Positions 60,762 to 64,000 of a DNA stretch of 64,000 nucleotides are shown piece by piece; the first letter of the stretch is position 1, and the number at the start of each line of letters is the position of its first letter. This DNA comes from Nibribacter roseus (lineage in GTDB: Bacteria > Bacteroidota > Bacteroidia > Cytophagales > Hymenobacteraceae), in contig NZ_JBHSYQ010000004.1 in assembly GCF_042662225.1 (NCBI RefSeq), positions 269,170 through 333,169 on the forward strand, in the 5' to 3' direction. The translations under genes and the position numbers were made by a program. The notes under the pieces were generated by a model that saw only the letters and a list, made by a program, of their open reading frames with translations, did no database searches and was not told the origin of the DNA.

Positions 60762-61612
60762 TTTTCATGCCACTTTTGTTCGAAAATATCAATGAACTGA
60801 GCATATCGTGAGCCTTTTTCAGCGTGCTTCCTGGTTAGCTTTGCCCACTTGTTAAATTTCTCCTTATTTCTTACCAGATAATAAGCCTGAGCCATATTTA
60901 CTGCCATTTCACTTTTCTGAAAATCATCCTTAGAGATTTCTATCCCTTTCATATATGCATTTTCAGCACTGTCCATTTGGTTGGAATATCTGTAAGCATA
61001 TCCAAGTTCACGATAGAAGAATGAATTTTCAGGATTGTTAGCAATTGCTTTTTTTAAAACTGATATGGCCTTATCGAACATTTTTAAAGCATTGTAGGCG
61101 TATGCTAGCTCAAATTCAAGTCCATCGTAGTGTGGATCGGTTTGATAAGCCTGAGTTAGAGGTGCTAAAGCTAAATGGCTAGCTCCTACATGATTGTAGT
61201 GGAATCCAATGTTTTTAAGATAAGGCACCGTTTCAGAGCCAATTTTATAGTTAGATAACCACTCAGGTTGGTTCGGCAACCCTAGTTCACCGATTTGCTT
61301 GCTTGACAATACAGCAACATTCGCCGTATTAGGTGCTAACCGAGACTTTAACGACTCTTGAAACTCCCTTGGAAGAGCTTTTAGTCCTTTTTCTCCTACA
61401 ATAAATTTAGAAGCATAATCAAATGTGAAACCAGCCTGGTCATCCAAGTAAATAAACCCGAATGTATATGTCGAATCACCTTCCTTTTTTGGGAAGGCAA
61501 TCCATTTATCCACAGCTTCGTAATATTTCGTTTTGAATGTTAAACCAGCTTTGTCACTTTGGCCTAAACAAAAGGTGGTGGTGAGTATAATCAATAAAAT
61601 TGCTAATCTCAT
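60758..61612 (-). CDS. Cassette gene: exported tetratricopeptide-repeat protein
   Basis: A 284-residue protein with a signal peptide (L-A-I-L-L-I-I-L-T-T-T-F-C-L-G-Q). TPR-like helices occupy about 160-270 with A-Y-A-Y-N-A-L-K-M-F-D-K-A-I-S-V-L and E-L-G-Y-A-Y-R-Y-S-N-Q-M-D-S-A-E-N-A-Y repeats. ATG 61612 is preferred over 61630. Its stop overlaps the repeat R5. Probable scaffold; partner unknown. Confidence 0.7.
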   Translation of the reverse strand: MRLAILLIILTTTFCLGQSDKAGLTFKTKYYEAVDKWIAFPKKEGDSTYTFGFIYLDDQAGFTFDYASKFIVGEKGLKALPREFQESLKSRLAPNTANVAVLSSKQIGELGLPNQPEWLSNYKIGSETVPYLKNIGFHYNHVGASHLALAPLTQAYQTDPHYDGLEFELAYAYNALKMFDKAISVLKKAIANNPENSFFYRELGYAYRYSNQMDSAENAYMKGIEISKDDFQKSEMAVNMAQAYYLVRNKEKFNKWAKLTRKHAEKGSRYAQFIDIFEQKWHEK

Positions 61613-61618
61613 ATTTTT

Positions 61619-61697
61619 ATAATTTTGCACAACGGTTAGTTTAAAAGGAGCAAGGCCGTCGGCCGTAGCATGATACCTTTACAGTATTGGCATTAGT
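61619..61697 (-). repeat. Cassette-boundary repeat R4
   Basis: Plus strand ATAATTTTGCACAAC, CGGTTAGT, then GGCCGTCGGCC centre (61654-61664) followed by GTAGCATGAT, shared with R1 and R2. It forms an imperfect inverted repeat with about 25-nt arms. Confidence 0.65.
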
Positions 61698-62236
61698 TAT
61701 TTTATTTTGAATTCCCACTGGAATTCGTCCATTATAAATTTTTCTAAAGCTGTAAATCTGGTCTCCTCTTCATTGTCATTCGGAAAATGGGTTCTAAAAG
61801 TGAACTGATTATATTTCCCATCCTTTTTTTGCTCTATGACATATAAGGAGAAAGGTTGGTGTAAAGCGGGAGAAAATCCTTCCTGAGATTCGTATTCTAA
61901 AATATCTAAAGAATCTAAGGGCTTTAGAAAATTAGTAGTACCGCTCTTGGGTTCAAGTTTTATCTGAGTCAGAAATTTTCTTTTCCTGTTGTTTGAGAGT
62001 CCGATTTCTATTAGTTCTGCTTGCTCATTAAACATGCTGTCTATGGACACGGTAATTACTCTATCTATTGAAGTGCCATTGTTTATCCATATCCGGACAA
62101 TGTTGTCTGCATCACTACTTTGAACAGGGAACAGTCTCTCTCCTGAGTATCCGTAATTTCTAAAAGACATAATATGCTCTCTTCCAGCCGTACAAGAAAC
62201 AGAAATGACTATTAATAGTAGAATTAATTTTCTCAA
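61697..62236 (-). CDS. Cassette gene: small lipoprotein
   Basis: A 179-residue lipoprotein, not recognised. TTG 62236 begins L-R-K-L-I-L-L-L-I-V-I-S-V-S-C, a good lipobox with Cys near 15. An ATG frame from 62299 would start inside repeat R3 and place the signal at residue 22, so TTG or the preceding ATT is more likely. The mature part is beta-rich. Confidence 0.55.
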   Translation of the reverse strand: MRKLILLLIVISVSCTAGREHIMSFRNYGYSGERLFPVQSSDADNIVRIWINNGTSIDRVITVSIDSMFNEQAELIEIGLSNNRKRKFLTQIKLEPKSGTTNFLKPLDSLDILEYESQEGFSPALHQPFSLYVIEQKKDGKYNQFTFRTHFPNDNEEETRFTALEKFIMDEFQWEFKIK

Positions 62237-62261
62237 AATATGATTATTTGAATTGCTGTCA

Positions 62262-62334
62262 ATTGCCCCGTTTAAAAGAAGTGCATGGCCGTAGGCCAAG
62301 GTTGGCGTTTAGCTGTTGTTAGTTGCTGTTTTTC
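62262..62334 (-). repeat. Cassette-boundary repeat R3 (diverged)
   Basis: Centre GGCCGTAGGCC (62287-62297) with GTGCATGGCC on the left; on the right it ends GTTGTTAGTTGC. Only the centre and the GTTGT core are shared with the other copies. Confidence 0.5.
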
Positions 62335-62335
62335 T

Positions 62336-62839
62336 TTAGTCTACATTTAAAATCCAAGATTTTTCTTCACTTCTGTAGCTTTTGGAGTATACTCCATTAA
62401 CCAAATAGGATAGGTAGAAGCTTTGGCGTGTAGAGTCGGTTCTATAATACAAATTCTTCTCTGTACTTTTGTCAATGTCCCGCAAGTCGCTGATGCTCTG
62501 TGGGTATTTGGAGTTTAATTCATAATATTCCTCAAAAATAGGCACTATCCTCTCTGCTTGTAACTGTCTCTGGTGAGTGAAAAAGTTAATAGCTGCAATT
62601 GAAGTGATTACTGCGCAAACTAATCCACGAGAGGTCATTCTTAACAACTTCAGAAGACGCTCATCTGATTTTATGTTTTCAGAGCCCTTATCGGCTAGTA
62701 CGATAAGATAACGGCCAACTACTACAAATCCTGTTATGATAATCAAGAAGAATATCTCAAAAACTGAAGTCGTTCCAACAAGCAAGCCTAACAAAATACC
62801 AGTAATAATTGGGGTAAAAATTTGTGATTTGTAGGGCAT
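62336..62839 (-). CDS. Cassette gene: membrane protein with extracytoplasmic tail
   Basis: A 167-residue protein, not recognised. Hydrophobic helices near 9-28, 30-48 and 74-92 are followed by an extracytoplasmic segment (I-F-E-E-Y-Y-E-L-N-S-K-Y-P-Q-S-I, about 106-121) recalling the YPxSLxxL pattern of pilin-like proteins. GTG 62851 would be the first codon of a longer frame but lies inside the repeat R2 end (GTTGTGGC), so ATG 62839 is preferred. Confidence 0.6.
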   Translation of the reverse strand: MPYKSQIFTPIITGILLGLLVGTTSVFEIFFLIIITGFVVVGRYLIVLADKGSENIKSDERLLKLLRMTSRGLVCAVITSIAAINFFTHQRQLQAERIVPIFEEYYELNSKYPQSISDLRDIDKSTEKNLYYRTDSTRQSFYLSYLVNGVYSKSYRSEEKSWILNVD

Positions 62840-62846
62840 ATAAATT

Positions 62847-62918
62847 GCCACAACGGCCTCGTATAAACAACGTGCTAGGCCGTCGGCCGTAGCATGATGT
62901 TTACACCTTGTTAGAGCT
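62847..62918 (-). repeat. Cassette-boundary repeat R2
   Basis: Plus strand ACAACGGCCTCGTATAAA on the left, centre GGCCGTCGGCC (62878-62888), and GTAGCATGATGTTTACACC then GTTAGAGCT (62910-62918) on the right. The arms pair over about 27 nt with gaps (TATAAACA with TGTTTACA is the clearest part). The minus strand ends in GTTGTGG, read as the R'-like box. Confidence 0.7.
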
Positions 62919-62947
62919 TAGTTTTTCTTGTAGGCATTGATGCTCTA

Positions 62948-63799
62948 TTAAATTTTGACGAAACGTCTCCTTATGACATTTCTGCCTTCTGTTATCTCAA
63001 TTAGGTAGTTACCTGGTAAAAGCTGGCTTAAGTCTACATCGTTGTTTGATTCAATAACTCCTGTAAGCACCTGCCTGCCTAGCATGTCAAAAATTGTTAA
63101 GGAGGGTTTCTTTAATTTACCGATGTTAGAAATAATTTTCAACCTCCCTGTTGTAGGATTGGGGTATAAAGAAATTGCTGCACTTTCTTCTTTTGATTCC
63201 TTGATGCCCACCTCGTGCGTGAAATGAGCTACCAAGGTTGGTCGGCTGTTATCAGGCAAGGTAAAAAGTACACTTTTTTTAGAATCATACCTTAATCCGT
63301 TCGAACCATAATTGCCGCAATCTGATGACATAAGGTAAACTGATGAATAACTAGCTAAGTGGCCGTTATTCATTTCCGAGTAATACCCGCTTACAGTTAG
63401 AGGGTAATTTTTAGCTTTTATGATAATCTCAAAAAATCCCGAAAATGAATCGAAAGACACAAAAGGCCTTAAATCAATTTTGGAGTCTGTGTTAGTAGGA
63501 AACCATTCTCCAGTTATTTCCCCATTTGAACCGAAAATACCTTTGTTCACGCAACTCATGGAAGTTCTTTCCCTCTGAATAACTCTAATATCTAAATCAT
63601 CAAAGGGCTCTCCAAATATATTTGATTCCCCTAATTCTGAATTCATCCCTAGGGTAGACTGGTCATGGATACCTAATGAAACAGAGTCTTTTTGGCCTAT
63701 AGCATCCTCGACTATAATCCTCATTATTAAGTTCTGTGAGTAACAAGGGAGTGTAGCCATTGTGATAATAAAAATTAGTAAGTTTTTCCTCATATTCAT
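62948..63799 (-). CDS. Cassette gene: type IX secretion cargo protein
   Basis: A 283-residue protein with signal peptide (ends L-P-C-Y-S-Q). A C-terminal type IX sorting domain occupies about 200-283: L-Y-P-N-P-T-T-G-R-L-K-I at its start and G-N-Y-L-I-E-I near its end. It is thus exported across the outer membrane and anchored by the Por/T9SS machinery, not encoded here. The central 180 residues have no recognised fold. The whole gene lies between two complementary 9-nt ends (AGCTCTAAC at 63844 and GTTAGAGCT at 62910). Confidence 0.75.
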   Translation of the reverse strand: MNMRKNLLIFIITMATLPCYSQNLIMRIIVEDAIGQKDSVSLGIHDQSTLGMNSELGESNIFGEPFDDLDIRVIQRERTSMSCVNKGIFGSNGEITGEWFPTNTDSKIDLRPFVSFDSFSGFFEIIIKAKNYPLTVSGYYSEMNNGHLASYSSVYLMSSDCGNYGSNGLRYDSKKSVLFTLPDNSRPTLVAHFTHEVGIKESKEESAAISLYPNPTTGRLKIISNIGKLKKPSLTIFDMLGRQVLTGVIESNNDVDLSQLLPGNYLIEITEGRNVIRRRFVKI

Positions 63800-63841
63800 T
63801 TTATATTAAAGTTTTAAAATATACATAATCAATTTATGTAA

Positions 63842-63912
63842 TTAGCTCTAACGGACTAGGGTAAAAGACGTGCTAGGCCGTCGGCCGAAGCATGATTTTT
63901 ATACAATCCTAT
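63842..63912 (-). repeat. Cassette-boundary repeat R1
   Basis: Plus strand AGCTCTAACGG, then GTGCTAGGCCGTCGGCCG (centre 63876-63886) and AAGCATGAT with TTTATACAATCC. The arms pair over about 25 nt with gaps. The minus strand ends in CGTTAGAGC, an R'-like box of the GTTRRR kind. Confidence 0.7.
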
Positions 63913-64000
63913 GTTTGCAAAAACCATTTAACTTGTACCAAAAGAGAAGAAAGGGAGGAACAAGATTATTTATACAATGAGGCGGTTGTAAGCCTGTCTA

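Noticed and set aside
62237..62299. Upstream ATG extension of the cassette lipoprotein gene
   Set aside because: It would begin inside the boundary repeat R3 and put the signal peptide at residue 22. TTG 62236 gives a normal lipoprotein signal.
1..64000. CRISPR arrays, rRNA, tRNA and intact insertion sequences
   Set aside because: None were seen: the evenly spread palindromes differ in sequence and are not regularly spaced, and no transposase or tRNA cloverleaf was recognised.

Overview
The window reads as chromosome of a Bacteroidota member of the order Cytophagales, most likely family Hymenobacteraceae (Rufibacter/Pontibacter/Hymenobacter-like). The evidence is a SusC/SusD pair with surface glycan-binding lipoproteins, a type IX secretion sorting tail, Bacteroidota-type promoters (TTG, about 19 nt, TAnnTTTG), DUF3078 and GIN-domain (DUF2807-like) proteins, and the absence of Shine-Dalgarno dependence. 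Genus is an inference. No rRNA, tRNA, CRISPR array or intact insertion sequence was seen.

Layout. (1) 1-7.8 kb: an S41-protease-like protein whose catalytic Ser is replaced by Gly, a GNAT acetyltransferase, an EF-hand lipoprotein, a compact msrB / P-loop kinase / msrB operon, a ClC channel with CBS domains and a convergent msrA. (2) 7.9-10.8 kb: an ABC ATPase / membrane protein / GntR(YtrA-type) regulator / GIN-domain operon with a well-placed promoter and operator. (3) 10.9-14.4 kb: an FNR-ferredoxin oxidoreductase, small hydrophilic proteins and lipoproteins, and a periplasmic MBL-fold protein. (4) 14.5-48.7 kb: a large glucuronoxylan utilisation locus. It holds GH2, GH43, GH10, SDR (probable mannonate oxidoreductase), GH67, LacI, uxuA, GH115, GH43, both halves of a split transketolase with an SGNH acetylesterase between them, SusC, SusD, two surface glycan-binding proteins, and then xylE-xylA-xylB in reverse orientation. 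Together these can bind xylan, deacetylate it, remove (methyl)glucuronic acid, cut the backbone to xylose, and send xylose through isomerase, kinase and transketolase, and glucuronate through UxuA. LacI-type operator motifs lie at the lacI/uxuA divergent region and upstream of xylB, which suggests one regulon. (5) 49-52.5 kb: a WalJ-like MBL protein, DUF3078 and an L,D-transpeptidase. (6) 52.9-59.8 kb: a signalling cluster of a histidine kinase with two FixL-like PAS domains, a receiver protein, a receiver-kinase hybrid, a receiver-Crp/Fnr regulator, hemA, and a divergent di-iron ODP-type protein. The sequence TGAC-N4-GTCA occurs in front of both the kinase gene and hemA. (7) 60.1-64 kb: five small minus-strand orphan genes, each separated by an imperfect inverted repeat with a GGCCGTCGGCC-like centre. 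Two of the units have mutually complementary ends, as expected of integron-type gene cassettes. No integrase is in view.

Across regions 1-6 a family of about 21 intergenic nested palindromes (consensus arms CTGTTTTAGGC / GCCTAAAACAG around a TGTTTTT-AAAAACA core) sits between genes, usually just after a stop codon. Arm sequences covary between copies, and within the plus-strand part of the xylan locus one copy lies between each consecutive pair of genes. The two most unusual things in the window are this repeat family and the cassette array.
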